Shown: in pieces, positions 1 through 11,591 of the stretch | How the letters are laid out: each line of letters starts with the position of its first letter | Position numbering within the stretch: position 1 is the first letter of the stretch | Source: Kozakia baliensis | Lineage (GTDB): Bacteria > Pseudomonadota > Alphaproteobacteria > Acetobacterales > Acetobacteraceae | Assembly: GCF_001787335.1 (NCBI RefSeq) | Contig: NZ_CP014674.1 | Location: 1,754,501 to 1,818,500, forward strand | DNA length: 64,000 bases | Direction of reading: 5' to 3' | Position numbers and translations under genes: made by a program | The notes under the pieces: model-generated | The model's database searches: none | Told to the model about the DNA's origin: nothing | What the model saw: the letters and a program-made list of their open reading frames with translations, nothing else

Positions 1-2191
<2,191 letters not shown>

Positions 2192-2932
2192 TCAGGAACG
2201 CGGAGGCCAGCGCAAGGTCGGCTCCGAGCGGGAGCGGGAGCCTCTATCTTCCTCTTGCAGCCGACGACGCTCCGCCTCCTCTGCTGCGGCACGTGGCGAC
2301 ATTTCTTCACGCGCGCGGGTCAGGCGCCAATCTTCTTGCCTGTTCTCTTGCCTGCGCGGCTGCGGTTCATAGAACGGCTCCGCAGGCCTCTGCTCCCCAC
2401 GCGAACGCTCCGTTATCGGAGGTAGCGGTGGCTCACGCCCTGGCGGCGGCTCGAAATGAGTAGGCCGCAGAATATTCGCCACGTCATCCGAAACCGGCGG
2501 ATGGTCCTCATAGCGATAGTCGTCCCGCGCGGCAGGCGGCGCAGAGGGGCGCGGTTCGGGCCTGATTTCCGGTGTGGATGCGGGGCGCGAGACGCGCTCG
2601 CCCATACGGCTCGCAGAAGCCTTCGACCAAGGAGTCGGATCAGGCGGCACACTGGAAGCCGCATTTTCGGGCGGTGGCGGCCCGGCTCGCCGTGGCGGCA
2701 CGAAGATCGGCTCCCCGGATGGACCAACCTCCTCGCCGTTTCGCGCGAGGCGCATGGCGATAACGCGCAATTCCGCACGCACCTCGCCAAGTTGCAGTTC
2801 AACCTCCTCCAGGCGCGACTTCACGCCAAAAACGGAGAAAGGCATCAGAAGAAAAATAAGCCCCAGAGCCAGCCCGGCGAGGCCGAGCAACAGCTGCATC
2901 CAAAGAGGCATCCATTCGAGCAATGACGTCAT
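2192..2932 (-). CDS. Uncharacterised membrane-anchored proline- and arginine-rich protein
   Basis: I do not recognise the family. The 246-aa product has one strongly hydrophobic segment near residues 11-35 and a short heptad-like stretch (about 38-63, VKSRLEEVELQLGEVRAEL). A long disordered region rich in Pro, Arg and Glu follows to the end. The likely topology is one N-terminal membrane span with a cytoplasmic tail, because the tail is very basic. The start ATG at 2930-2932 is the only good candidate. gapR lies 60 bases upstream on the same strand, so the two may share a transcript. Codon use fits the surroundings. Confidence 0.75.
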   Translation of the reverse strand: MTSLLEWMPLWMQLLLGLAGLALGLIFLLMPFSVFGVKSRLEEVELQLGEVRAELRVIAMRLARNGEEVGPSGEPIFVPPRRAGPPPPENAASSVPPDPTPWSKASASRMGERVSRPASTPEIRPEPRPSAPPAARDDYRYEDHPPVSDDVANILRPTHFEPPPGREPPLPPITERSRGEQRPAEPFYEPQPRRQENRQEDWRLTRAREEMSPRAAAEEAERRRLQEEDRGSRSRSEPTLRWPPRS

Positions 2933-2992
2933 GACGCGATCTAGGCGAATTCCTGCGACTCCGCCAAGAGGCTTCTACGATGCCAAGTGTAA

Positions 2993-3268
2993 TTACATGC
3001 CCAAAGCCCGACGATAAATGTCGAGAAGCGTCTCCTGCTCTTCGACTTCCGCCGGCTCCTGCTTACGCAGTTTGATGATTTGCTTGATGACCTTCACGTC
3101 GAAACCAGCTGATTTCGCTTCGGAAAAAATATCCTTGATGTCCCCGGCCAACGCTTTGCGTTCTTCTTCCAGGCGTTCGACGCGTTCGATAATCGAACGA
3201 AGCCGGTCTGCGGCGATGCCGCCGGTCGCCGCGGCATCTTCATGCACATTGTTCTGGTCCACACGCAT
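2993..3268 (-). CDS. gapR: GapR-like nucleoid-associated protein (DUF2312)
   Basis: Matches the DUF2312 family, whose Caulobacter member GapR binds overtwisted DNA ahead of replication and transcription complexes. The 91-aa product has the family pattern: a central coiled coil (LRSIIERVERLEEERKAL), the conserved SAGFDVKVIKQIIKLRKQ block and an acidic C-terminus. I chose the ATG at 3266-3268, just after an AAAGGGG stretch; a GTG at 3284-3286 would add six residues. zwf is divergent. The family is typical of alphaproteobacteria and supports that placement. Confidence 0.88.
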   Translation of the reverse strand: MRVDQNNVHEDAAATGGIAADRLRSIIERVERLEEERKALAGDIKDIFSEAKSAGFDVKVIKQIIKLRKQEPAEVEEQETLLDIYRRALGM

Positions 3269-3470
3269 CCCCTTTGTCACGATCACGAGATGCGCGCGGC
3301 TTATCGCGGCCTCGTGTAGCGGGTCAATGGGCGAAACACGTTAGGGTCGCTTGACACCACCCCTCTGTCCGTCAGAACAAAGGCCGGCGCCGTCGTCATT
3401 TATGTCCATATTATGGCATCAATGAACGATCCACTCCGTGCATCCAAATCTCTCGGGGAGCCAAACACCA

Positions 3471-4940
3471 ATGACACAAGCTCAGCAAGTAAAGCCGTTC
3501 GATTATATCATCTTCGGTGCCACGGGCGATTTGACCATGCGCAAATTGCTACCAGCCTTTTACTACCGGCTTAGCGCGGGACAGGTGCCGCACAACGCTC
3601 GCATCATCGGAACGGCACGCTCACCTTTGGAACGCAGCGTTTATCAGGATCGCGCGCGCGATGCTCTGAAACGTTTCGTCCAGCCCCACGATTTCCACGA
3701 AGATCTGGTCGAGCAGTTTCTGAACATGATCCATTACGTTAGCCTCGACGGTTCGAAGGCTGAAAGTAATTGGGAAAATCTGCGCAGCCTGCTGAACGAA
3801 AGCCCGCAAGAGCAAATCCGGGTCTTCTATTTCGCCACGGCGCCCAATCTCTACGGTGCAATCTCCGAAAACCTCCATAAAGAAGGTTTGGTGACCGAAG
3901 AAAGCCGTGTCGTGCTCGAGAAGCCGATCGGGATCGATCTCGCCAGCGCGGATCAGATCAACAATGAAGTCGGCCGTTTCTTTAAGGAAAACAACGTTTT
4001 CCGTATCGACCATTATCTCGGCAAAGAAACCGTGCAGGATGTGATTGCCCTGCGTTTCGCCAACCCTGCCCTGGAGGCCGTCTGGTCGGCCAAATATATC
4101 CAATCCGTCCAGATCACGGCGGCTGAAACCGTCGGCGTCGAAGGCCGCGCAGCCTATTACGATCATTCCGGTGCGCTGCGCGATATGGTGCAAAACCACC
4201 TTCTACAGGTGCTCTGTCTCGTCGCTATGGAGCAACCCGCTTCATTGGAAGCCGATGCCGTACGCGACGCCAAGGTGAAGGTGCTGCAATCTCTTCGCCC
4301 GATGGATGAAACGCGCCTGAAGAACGATACGGTTCGTGGGCAATATACTGCGGGACAATCCAATGGCATCGCCGTCCCTGGCTATCTTCAAGAGCTTGGA
4401 GAATCCAGCAATACGGAAACATACGTCGCGCTTCGTGCCGAAATCGATAATCCGCGCTGGAACGGCGTGCCGTTCTATATCCGCACGGCAAAGCGTCTGA
4501 AACAAAAGGTTAGCGAGATCGTCATCCGCTTCAAAGCGCCCGAAACATCTCTCTTTCCGCAGCAACCGCGCTCAAGCCTGCTCGTCATCCGCATTCAGCC
4601 CGACGAAGGCTTGTCGTGGAGCCTGGAAACCAAGAACCCACTTGACGATAACTTCGCGCTTCAGAAAGCGACGCTCGACGTCAATTTCAGCAAAGCGTTC
4701 GACGTTCGCTATCCGGATGCTTATGAGCGCTTGCTCTTAGACGCAGTTCGGGGTTATCCGGTTCTCTTCATCCGCCGCGATGAGGTCGAGGCCGCTTGGC
4801 GCTGGGTCGCTCCGATCATGGAAGCCTGGGCGAACAACGAAGTGCCGATGACGGAATACAAGGCTGGCAGCTGGGGCCCGAAACAGGCCGAGGAGATGCT
4901 TGCCGCGCGTGGCGATGTTTGGCACGAAGACATGGAATAA
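3471..4940 (+). CDS. zwf: Glucose-6-phosphate 1-dehydrogenase
   Basis: Oxidises glucose 6-phosphate to 6-phosphogluconolactone, the entry to the oxidative pentose phosphate and Entner-Doudoroff routes. The 489-aa product shows the nucleotide-binding GATGDLTMRKLLPAFY at the N-terminus, the catalytic RIDHYLGKE near 187 and the substrate-binding VLEKPIG near 160. I chose the ATG at 3471 because GGGGAG sits ten bases before it; an in-frame GTG at 3438 would add 11 residues. A perfect TTGACA occurs at 3351 but without a convincing -10 box. The next gene starts 11 bases downstream, which suggests an operon. Confidence 0.95.
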   Translation: MTQAQQVKPFDYIIFGATGDLTMRKLLPAFYYRLSAGQVPHNARIIGTARSPLERSVYQDRARDALKRFVQPHDFHEDLVEQFLNMIHYVSLDGSKAESNWENLRSLLNESPQEQIRVFYFATAPNLYGAISENLHKEGLVTEESRVVLEKPIGIDLASADQINNEVGRFFKENNVFRIDHYLGKETVQDVIALRFANPALEAVWSAKYIQSVQITAAETVGVEGRAAYYDHSGALRDMVQNHLLQVLCLVAMEQPASLEADAVRDAKVKVLQSLRPMDETRLKNDTVRGQYTAGQSNGIAVPGYLQELGESSNTETYVALRAEIDNPRWNGVPFYIRTAKRLKQKVSEIVIRFKAPETSLFPQQPRSSLLVIRIQPDEGLSWSLETKNPLDDNFALQKATLDVNFSKAFDVRYPDAYERLLLDAVRGYPVLFIRRDEVEAAWRWVAPIMEAWANNEVPMTEYKAGSWGPKQAEEMLAARGDVWHEDME

Positions 4941-4951
4941 AGCGAGGTCAC

Positions 4952-5410
4952 TTGGCGGCTCCTGACACATCGACGCCTCCCCGTTTCGGCACGGGACGCC
5001 GCAAACCCAGAACGCTGCGCCAACATATCGCGCGGCGTTTGCTCGTGCTTGTTCCCGCCTCCCTCCTCGCCGTTGTCGTGATGAAAATGGGATGGCTGGA
5101 ACAGGCCGCCGACCGCCTTCAATTCGATAAGCTTGCCTGGTTCGATAACACAAAGCTCGTGGAACATCTGCGCGTTACGGTAACGCATGATGGCCTGACG
5201 GATGTGCCTAGCCGGTGCCTCGTGCCTGTTCTGATTGGCGATGACCCACCCAATGCAACACGGGTGGATTTCATGTCGAAAGGTACGAAGGGCTGCCCCG
5301 CTAAGCCAGGCAGCTTCGAAAAGCTGTTCACCATCAAGGTCGATCGGGCTGATCGCATTCTCTACACCGATGCGGGAAGCCCAGGTCAGTTTCGTCTGTT
5401 ATCCCGGTAA
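4952..5410 (+). CDS. Uncharacterised single-pass membrane protein
   Basis: Not recognised. The TTG at 4952 has AGCGAGG four bases before it and gives 152 aa; no ATG gives a better start. The N-terminus is basic (TGRRKPRTLRQHIARR), then a hydrophobic stretch near residues 25-42 suggests one membrane span or an uncleaved signal. The rest (about 110 aa) is probably periplasmic and contains two cysteines (SRCLVPV and KGCPAK) that could form a disulphide. It lies 11 bases after zwf, so it is probably co-transcribed. Its last 12 bases overlap the end of the convergent esterase gene. Confidence 0.6.
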   Translation: MAAPDTSTPPRFGTGRRKPRTLRQHIARRLLVLVPASLLAVVVMKMGWLEQAADRLQFDKLAWFDNTKLVEHLRVTVTHDGLTDVPSRCLVPVLIGDDPPNATRVDFMSKGTKGCPAKPGSFEKLFTIKVDRADRILYTDAGSPGQFRLLSR

Positions 5411-6415
5411 CTCTACAAATTCACGTTTGAGAAAACTTGCGGCGAGACGAATCGCGCGTCGGCCGTCCACCGTTAAAGCATAAGCATTGAGGAACCCATG
5501 GATCGCATGCCGAAAGCAGCGATACTCCACGGGTGTCCCGGCTTCTCGCAGAAGTTCGCAATACATCTCGCCTTCCCCACAGAGCGGATCGAATTTCGCG
5601 GTCATGATCAAGGCCGGGGCCAAATGGTCGAAGTGCTGCGCAAAAACGGGGGCGAAGCCTGGATCGGTCAATTCCATCACATCGTTAAGGTACTGGTTGC
5701 CATACCATTCCAGCAGACGCTGGGTGAGCATGAAGCCATCCGCATAGGCAAGGCGCGACAAGGGCGCGCGCGCTCCGCTGACCGCCGGATAAAACAGCAC
5801 CTGCGCTGCTAGATGTGGCCAACCTTCGTCACGTGCGCGAAGCGCCATCAATGCGGAAAGATTGCCGCCCGCGCTATCTCCCGCCACGGCGATCGGCAGG
5901 TGGTATTGCTTTGCCTGCTCCGCCAGCCACAGCAAAGCCGCCCAGGCATCCTCCACCGCTGCCGGAAAGCGGTTTTCAGGCGCTAGCCGATAATCGAGCG
6001 AAAGCACCATGGCACCGGATTGACGTGCAAGACGGCAGCAAATGCCATGATGCGAAACGAGATCGCAATGAACGAAACCGCCGCCATGTAGAAACAACAC
6101 AACGCCGCGCACTTTACCGCGCGGTCGATAAAGACGTGCAGGCCGAGGTCCATCGCCACCGGGAACGAGAATTTCGCTCCAATCTCTGATCTGAAGATCG
6201 GACAACATGGTGGGGAAGCTTGGTGTTCCCGTTATTTTTCGAAGTTGCGCCAATACATGCGGAGAAACTTCCACAGGGATCGGCCCCCGCTTTCTTCCTC
6301 CCTCGGCACGCTCAAGAAACGATAAAAACACACGGTAAGGAAAACTTGGCCGTGTCACGCTTTGTAAACTCGACATACCGATATGACGCACCATGACATA
6401 AAAAGATCGTTTCAC
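5399..6415 (-). CDS. Alpha/beta hydrolase, hormone-sensitive lipase type
   Basis: Serine ester hydrolase of the HSL (class IV) group, 338 aa. The oxyanion motif HGGG (FLHGGGFVHCD) lies near residue 110, the nucleophile motif GDSAGG near 180, and a late HAIHGF supplies the catalytic His; Asp is likely in KFDPLCGEG. No signal peptide is evident, so it is probably cytoplasmic. The natural substrate cannot be told from sequence; short-chain esters are usual in the family. The start is uncertain: GTG at 6415, or internal ATGs at 6394 and 6376, none with a clear ribosome site. The rnpB promoter begins immediately beyond the start, in the opposite direction. Confidence 0.85.
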   Translation of the reverse strand: MKRSFYVMVRHIGMSSLQSVTRPSFPYRVFLSFLERAEGGRKRGPIPVEVSPHVLAQLRKITGTPSFPTMLSDLQIRDWSEILVPGGDGPRPARLYRPRGKVRGVVLFLHGGGFVHCDLVSHHGICCRLARQSGAMVLSLDYRLAPENRFPAAVEDAWAALLWLAEQAKQYHLPIAVAGDSAGGNLSALMALRARDEGWPHLAAQVLFYPAVSGARAPLSRLAYADGFMLTQRLLEWYGNQYLNDVMELTDPGFAPVFAQHFDHLAPALIMTAKFDPLCGEGEMYCELLREAGTPVEYRCFRHAIHGFLNAYALTVDGRRAIRLAASFLKREFVELPG

Positions 6416-6417
6416 GC

Positions 6418-6446
6418 TTGACCGCCGAGTGGCGCTCAGTCAATTT
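6418..6446 (+). promoter_or_regulatory. Sigma-70 type promoter of rnpB
   Basis: TTGACC at 6418-6423 and CAATTT at 6441-6446 are separated by 17 bases. The RNase P RNA stem begins at 6454, seven bases after the -10 box, exactly where transcription would start. Confidence 0.6.
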
Positions 6447-6453
6447 CCCGCCC

Positions 6454-6849
<396 letters not shown>

Positions 6850-7188
6850 ACTTTCCCCGTTGCCGCTTTCGTGAAAAATCTAAACGCTGCTTCCGGCATT
6901 GTATTGATTTAAGAGAACAAAACAAAAACAAGATGTGAAGACTTTTTGTTCTATACAGCACAAATATGAAGAAAGAATGAAGCTGTGCGTTTTAGTCGAC
7001 AATACGAAAAAATATTGGTTTTCCGCCAAAAATTAGAGCCGATTTGTTTGACGTCCCATAAAATCCCATGATATCCCAAAATACGAAGCGGCTCGAAGCA
7101 TCCATGCTCTTTTCAGATTTAATGGAATTCATGTCGCCGCAATTTGAAATCGCGCATCACGCGCATAACGAGGGAGGCATCGAACGGC
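6850..7188 (+). other. AT-rich intergenic region, leader of the dcw cluster
   Basis: This gap of 339 bases between rnpB and mraZ is clearly richer in A and T than its surroundings, especially 6900-7080. I see no gene or RNA in it. It contains the TCCCA boxes listed separately and a TTGACG at 7048-7053 that could be a -35 element, although a good -10 box at the right distance is missing. Confidence 0.6.
7054..7078. promoter_or_regulatory. Putative MraZ operator: three TCCCA boxes at 10-bp spacing
   Basis: TCCCA occurs at 7054-7058, 7064-7068 and 7074-7078, each separated by exactly five bases. On the other strand this reads TGGGA-N5-TGGGA-N5-TGGGA. MraZ proteins are known to bind TGGGN repeats with 5-base spacers upstream of their own gene. 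The boxes lie 111 bases before the mraZ start and just after a TTGACG, so binding would block the promoter. Autoregulation is inferred, not shown. Confidence 0.72.
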
Positions 7189-7653
7189 GTGAGTGTGTTC
7201 CTCGGCACGCACCAGAACCGTTTCGACGCCAAAGGGCGCGTATCTATTCCTGCCGCGTTTCGTAGCGCCCTTCGCCATCAAGCCGCTGCCAGCGATCCTC
7301 TTGTCATTCTTCGCCCTTCGCATCTGCATCCTTGCATCGAAGCCTGGACCAGCGCCGCATTCGCAACGCTGACCCAACCGCTCGATGAAATCGATATCTT
7401 CTCCGACGATCACGACGATCTGGCCGCCAGCCTCTACGCCGACGCCTACCCGCTTGACGCCGATAAGGAAGGCCGCATCATCATTCCGGAATCATTGCGT
7501 CAACACGCCGACCTCACCGATGAAATCGCGTTTATGGGGTTAGGGCGCATTTTCCAGATCTGGGAACCGACGGCCGGCGCACGCCGCCGCGAAGAAGCGC
7601 GCGAGCGCGCTCGCGCTCTAACAGGACGCAAAGCACAGGAGCGTCGCGCATGA
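7189..7653 (+). CDS. mraZ: Transcriptional regulator MraZ
   Basis: DNA-binding protein that represses the dcw cluster from its own promoter. The 154-aa product has the two SpoVT/AbrB-like halves, with [14 protein letters not shown] near the start and [15 protein letters not shown] near residue 88. I chose the GTG at 7189 because AGGGAGG (7171-7177) lies 11 bases before it and the protein then opens in the family way ([13 protein letters not shown]); the in-frame TTG at 7144 lacks support. The tail is rich in Arg, Ala and Glu. rsmH overlaps by four bases. Confidence 0.93.
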   Translation: MSVFLGTHQNRFDAKGRVSIPAAFRSALRHQAAASDPLVILRPSHLHPCIEAWTSAAFATLTQPLDEIDIFSDDHDDLAASLYADAYPLDADKEGRIIIPESLRQHADLTDEIAFMGLGRIFQIWEPTAGARRREEARERARALTGRKAQERRA

Positions 7654-8657
7654 ACGCCGTAACGCTCCCCGAGAATACTAATTTGGAACAGCACGATCCT
7701 GGTCATATCCCGGTCATGCTCGCCGAAGTGCTTTCCGCCTTGGCGCCGCGCGATGGTGGTCGTTACTTAGACGGCACGTTCGGTGGCGGCGGTTATGCGC
7801 GCGCCATATTGCGGGCAGCCGATTGCGCGCTCTGGGCCATCGATCGCGATCCGGATGCCCTCGCCCGTGGCACGCAACTTGCAGAGGCTTTTCGCCGTCC
7901 GGACGGCGCTTCCCGTCTTCATATGCTTGGCGGCACGTTCGGGGACATGCAGGCGCTCACTAAAGATGCCACACCTTTCGACGGCATCGTTCTCGATATC
8001 GGTGTTTCTTCCTATCAGATTGATCAGGCGGAACGCGGATTTTCCTTCCGAAACGATGGCCCGCTGGACATGCGCATGTCGCAATCCGGGCCGAGCGCCG
8101 CTGACCTTGTCAACGATAGCCGCGAAGAAGAACTGGCGGACATCATCTATCATTACGGTGAGGACCGTCTTTCGCGCCGGATCGCGCGTGCAATCGTACA
8201 GGCTCGCACCGAAGCTCCGATCGAAACCACCGGTCGGTTGGCGGAGATCGTCCGTAGCGTCGTGCGGCCCGATCGCTCGGGCATCGATCCCGCCACGCGC
8301 ACGTTTCAGGCGCTGCGTATCGCGGTCAACGATGAACTCGGCGAGTTGCAGCGCGCCATGGAACAAGCGCCCGCGCTTCTTGCACCGGGTGGAAAGCTTG
8401 TCGTCGTCACCTTCCACTCTCTGGAAGATCGGCTCGTCAAACGCGCGATGGCGCAGGCCGCCGGGCGCGTCAGCCGCCCCTCCCGGTACGAGCCGATGAC
8501 CGACATGCGCGAACAGTCGGCATTCCGGCTTGCCCATAGCAAACCGATCGCAGCTTCGGAAACTGAAGCACGCACCAATCCTCGCGCGCGCAGCGCCAAG
8601 CTGCGCACGCTGATCCGCTTAGATCCCAACGCCTCTTATCGTGGACAAACGCTATGA
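7650..8657 (+). CDS. rsmH: 16S rRNA (cytosine-1402 N4)-methyltransferase
   Basis: Methylates C1402 of 16S rRNA in the ribosomal decoding centre (older name mraW). The 335-aa sequence has [10 protein letters not shown] near residue 18, the S-adenosylmethionine loop [14 protein letters not shown] near 44, [10 protein letters not shown] near 114, and the conserved [12 protein letters not shown] near 253. The ATG overlaps mraZ by four bases, and AGGAG precedes it, so translation is coupled. It is followed directly by ftsL in the normal dcw order. Confidence 0.95.
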   Translation: MNAVTLPENTNLEQHDPGHIPVMLAEVLSALAPRDGGRYLDGTFGGGGYARAILRAADCALWAIDRDPDALARGTQLAEAFRRPDGASRLHMLGGTFGDMQALTKDATPFDGIVLDIGVSSYQIDQAERGFSFRNDGPLDMRMSQSGPSAADLVNDSREEELADIIYHYGEDRLSRRIARAIVQARTEAPIETTGRLAEIVRSVVRPDRSGIDPATRTFQALRIAVNDELGELQRAMEQAPALLAPGGKLVVVTFHSLEDRLVKRAMAQAAGRVSRPSRYEPMTDMREQSAFRLAHSKPIAASETEARTNPRARSAKLRTLIRLDPNASYRGQTL

Positions 8658-9547
8658 TCCGGCCCTTCACCATTCTCTGCGCCATTCTTGCTGGTGGATC
8701 GGGCCTGTTTCTTTACACAAAGAAGCATGAGACCACGGTCTTGGATCAGAATATCACCAAGATCGTGCAGGATACGGAGCGCGTTCGTCAGCAGACGGCC
8801 ATGTTGCGCACGCAATGGGCGCTGTTGAACCAACCGGACCGCCTCAGCGCACTTTCCGGGCGTTTTCTGACGGATCTGCACCCAATGGAGCCGAATCAAT
8901 TCGTCCGTTTGGCCAGCATCATCGATACGTTGCCCAATCCCGGAACGAAGCCTGCGGTTCGCGATCCGCGCGAAGGGTTGGACGCACAGATCGCCCATGC
9001 GCCCGCTACGGCCACGCCGCATGTGGCTTCTCCTGCGCCGGTCGCGCCACCGGTATCGCACGAAGCGCCTTTGGTCCTGGCTTCCGCCGCCCCCCAACCG
9101 ACGCGCCATCGTTCGGCTGTTGCACCGGTCGCACGCCCTCGCCCGTTGCCTGACGCCCCGCAGGCCGATGCAAGACCTGCCTCCCATGTTCATTCGGCGG
9201 AAATCGCGCAGGCGGAACCGCATATCGTCTCGGACGATTATAGCCGCGCCGCACGCCATGCCGCCCGCTTGCGTGAAGCCGCGCTTCGCGAAGCTTTGCA
9301 TAACGAAGCCGCACGCCCCGCTCGTGCCGAACCGACCGTGCGCTTTGCCGCCTATCATGGTGGCCGTCCGCAAGCGACCATGGCGGCAGCGTGGCGTCCG
9401 GCTGCGGCTGAAACGCATGCCGCGCCTCATCTGACGAATTCCGTACATCATACCGTTCCCCGCGCTCAGGAGAGTGCTATAGGCTCCGGCTCGGCGCTGG
9501 GTGGCTCAGGAAGCGCTTTGCCGCCGCCAATGCCTATCGGCAATTAA
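8654..9547 (+). CDS. ftsL: FtsL-like division protein with long low-complexity tail
   Basis: The position between rsmH and ftsI, the short N-terminal membrane span (residues about 4-20) and the coiled-coil stretch that follows (about 28-70, [19 protein letters not shown]) identify it as the FtsL-type divisome component that partners FtsB and FtsQ. It is 297 aa, far longer than the usual FtsL (about 100-120 aa). The extra 190 residues are rich in Ala, Pro, His and Arg and look disordered and periplasmic. The ATGA overlap with rsmH sets the start. Assignment rests on context and topology more than on sequence similarity. Confidence 0.78.
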   Translation: MIRPFTILCAILAGGSGLFLYTKKHETTVLDQNITKIVQDTERVRQQTAMLRTQWALLNQPDRLSALSGRFLTDLHPMEPNQFVRLASIIDTLPNPGTKPAVRDPREGLDAQIAHAPATATPHVASPAPVAPPVSHEAPLVLASAAPQPTRHRSAVAPVARPRPLPDAPQADARPASHVHSAEIAQAEPHIVSDDYSRAARHAARLREAALREALHNEAARPARAEPTVRFAAYHGGRPQATMAAAWRPAAAETHAAPHLTNSVHHTVPRAQESAIGSGSALGGSGSALPPPMPIGN

Positions 9548-9567
9548 TCTCCTGACGTGGCGGGGCG

Positions 9568-11580
9568 ATGAAATCGGATAAAGACCAGTCTAACGACGCA
9601 CGTAAAAGACGCCTTCCCCGCGCCGGGGAAGGCGCGTCTCGTCGTGTACGTGCTTCACTGGAGCAAATGCACACGCGCCTTTTGGTGGTCGGTGCAGGTT
9701 TCCTCGTTCTGTTTGGCTTAGTCGGGCTGAAATTGACCTTCGCCACGGTTCTTATGCCCATGGCGCCGGAAAGACGCCAGATCGCGCCACAAGTTCCGGA
9801 AATTCCGAAAAGCGACCCTAAAGGGCAGATTGCCGGTGATTTCGTTCTGCCGGAAGTCCATCGGGCCACGATTGTCGATCGCAACGGCCAGACCCTGGCG
9901 CTCTCCCTGCCGGTGGCGCAGGTTTACGCCAATCCTATGGAGATGATCGACCCCAAGGAGGCCGCACAGAAGCTTAAAACCGTTCTTCCTCTATTAAATG
10001 AAGAAGACACGGTGCGTCGTTTGTCGCTCAAGAAACAATTCGTCTATATCGCACGCGATATTTCCCCGGTGCAGGAAATCGCCATTAATAATCTTGGTAT
10101 TCCCGGCATTTATTTTGAATCTGGAGAGCGTCGTCATTATCCGCTAGGGCGCACCGCCGCGCAGATCATGGGCAGCGTGGATATCGACGATCATGGCATT
10201 GCAGGCGTGGAGCGCTATTTTGATAAGCGTCTCAATTCGGACCGCACGCCCCTGCGCCTGTCTTTGGATGTACGCATCCAAGCCGTTGCACGCGACGAGC
10301 TGCAAGCCGCCAAGGATGAATTCCAAGCCATCGGTGCCGCGGCAATCGTGATGGATATCCACTCCGGCGAAATCATCGCCATGGTCAGCCTTCCAGACTA
10401 CGACGCCAACGATTTCGCGCACGCACCGGGGGACGCCCGCTTCAATCGCCCGGTTACCGGCATGTATGAGCCTGGATCGACCTTCAAACTGCAAACCGCG
10501 GCCATGGCGATTCAATATGGTATCGCGCATATTTGGGATCGCTTCTCGACCATCCCCATCCATATCGGCCGCTTTACTATTTCGGACATTAAGAGCGACC
10601 ATTTCGCGCCCTGGCTCGCGCTGCCGGACGTGTTGGCGAAATCTTCCAACCCGGCGGCCGCCCATATCGCCTTGGATGTCGGCGCGAAACGCCAACAGGA
10701 TTGGTTGCGCAACATGGGCTTTTTTGCGCCGGTGCCGATCGAACTGCCCGAAGCCGGACGCCCTCTCATCCCTTCCGTGCGTAACTGGGGCATTTCCACG
10801 GTCATGACGGTCGGGTTCGGACATGGCGTGGCCGAACCGCCGCTCTCGATCGTACGCGGCACCGCTGCCACGACCAACGGCGGCATCCTTATCAAACCGA
10901 CTTTGCTCGCGCGAACGCAAGCCGACGATGAAGACACAAGCGCCGGATCTTCCTCGGGCGATCCGCATATTCAGCCTGCCGCTTATGCGCCGAACGCCCC
11001 CGAGCCTGAACATGACGACAACACCGTGGGAGCGATGACGCCCGATGGGCTGCGCGTTCTCAGCAAGCAAAATTCGGATCTTCTACGGAAGATGCTACGC
11101 CTCGACGTTACGCAGGGCACCGCCAAAAGCGCGGAAAGCCCTGGTTATTTCGTTGGCGGCAAAACCGGTACGGCAGAAAAAATCGGCCCGCATGGCGGCT
11201 ACCTCAAGCATGTCAATATTTCCGCATTCACGTCCATTTTCCCGATGAATTCTCCGCGTTACGCCGTGTACGTCATGCTCGATGCTCCTCACCCGACATC
11301 TAAAACGCATGGTTTCGTCACAGCCGGATGGAACGCCGCGCCGACCACCGGGAAGCTGATCTCGCGCATTGCCCCTATGTTAAACATGTTCCCCAATACA
11401 AAAGACGCCGCACGCATCGATGCGGAAATGGCGATCCCACTTGAACCGGGTATTCCGCCTGGACATCGCGCTCTCGGCCCAGGGAACGATCCAGGCGATC
11501 CACGCATCGCCGCCAAACGCGAGCATGACGAAAAACTGGCCAAGCGTGCCGCTGCCACCAAACACCAGGACGACGAGTAA
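9568..11580 (+). CDS. ftsI: Penicillin-binding protein 3, septal transpeptidase
   Basis: Class B penicillin-binding protein that cross-links septal peptidoglycan together with FtsW. The product has 670 aa. A basic cytoplasmic N-terminus is followed by one membrane span near residues 35-55, then the pedestal domain and the transpeptidase domain. The active-site motifs are present: STFK ([10 protein letters not shown] near 312), SSN near 352 and KTGT near 533 ([10 protein letters not shown]). The C-terminal 70 residues are charged and Pro-rich. murE starts 11 bases later. Confidence 0.95.
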   Translation: MKSDKDQSNDARKRRLPRAGEGASRRVRASLEQMHTRLLVVGAGFLVLFGLVGLKLTFATVLMPMAPERRQIAPQVPEIPKSDPKGQIAGDFVLPEVHRATIVDRNGQTLALSLPVAQVYANPMEMIDPKEAAQKLKTVLPLLNEEDTVRRLSLKKQFVYIARDISPVQEIAINNLGIPGIYFESGERRHYPLGRTAAQIMGSVDIDDHGIAGVERYFDKRLNSDRTPLRLSLDVRIQAVARDELQAAKDEFQAIGAAAIVMDIHSGEIIAMVSLPDYDANDFAHAPGDARFNRPVTGMYEPGSTFKLQTAAMAIQYGIAHIWDRFSTIPIHIGRFTISDIKSDHFAPWLALPDVLAKSSNPAAAHIALDVGAKRQQDWLRNMGFFAPVPIELPEAGRPLIPSVRNWGISTVMTVGFGHGVAEPPLSIVRGTAATTNGGILIKPTLLARTQADDEDTSAGSSSGDPHIQPAAYAPNAPEPEHDDNTVGAMTPDGLRVLSKQNSDLLRKMLRLDVTQGTAKSAESPGYFVGGKTGTAEKIGPHGGYLKHVNISAFTSIFPMNSPRYAVYVMLDAPHPTSKTHGFVTAGWNAAPTTGKLISRIAPMLNMFPNTKDAARIDAEMAIPLEPGIPPGHRALGPGNDPGDPRIAAKREHDEKLAKRAAATKHQDDE

Positions 11581-11591
11581 GGCCGAACCAG

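Noticed and set aside
3351-3379. TTGACA upstream of zwf as a promoter
   Set aside because: The -35 box is perfect, but the base positions 17-18 bases later (AGAACA) are a poor -10 box, so it was not listed as a feature.
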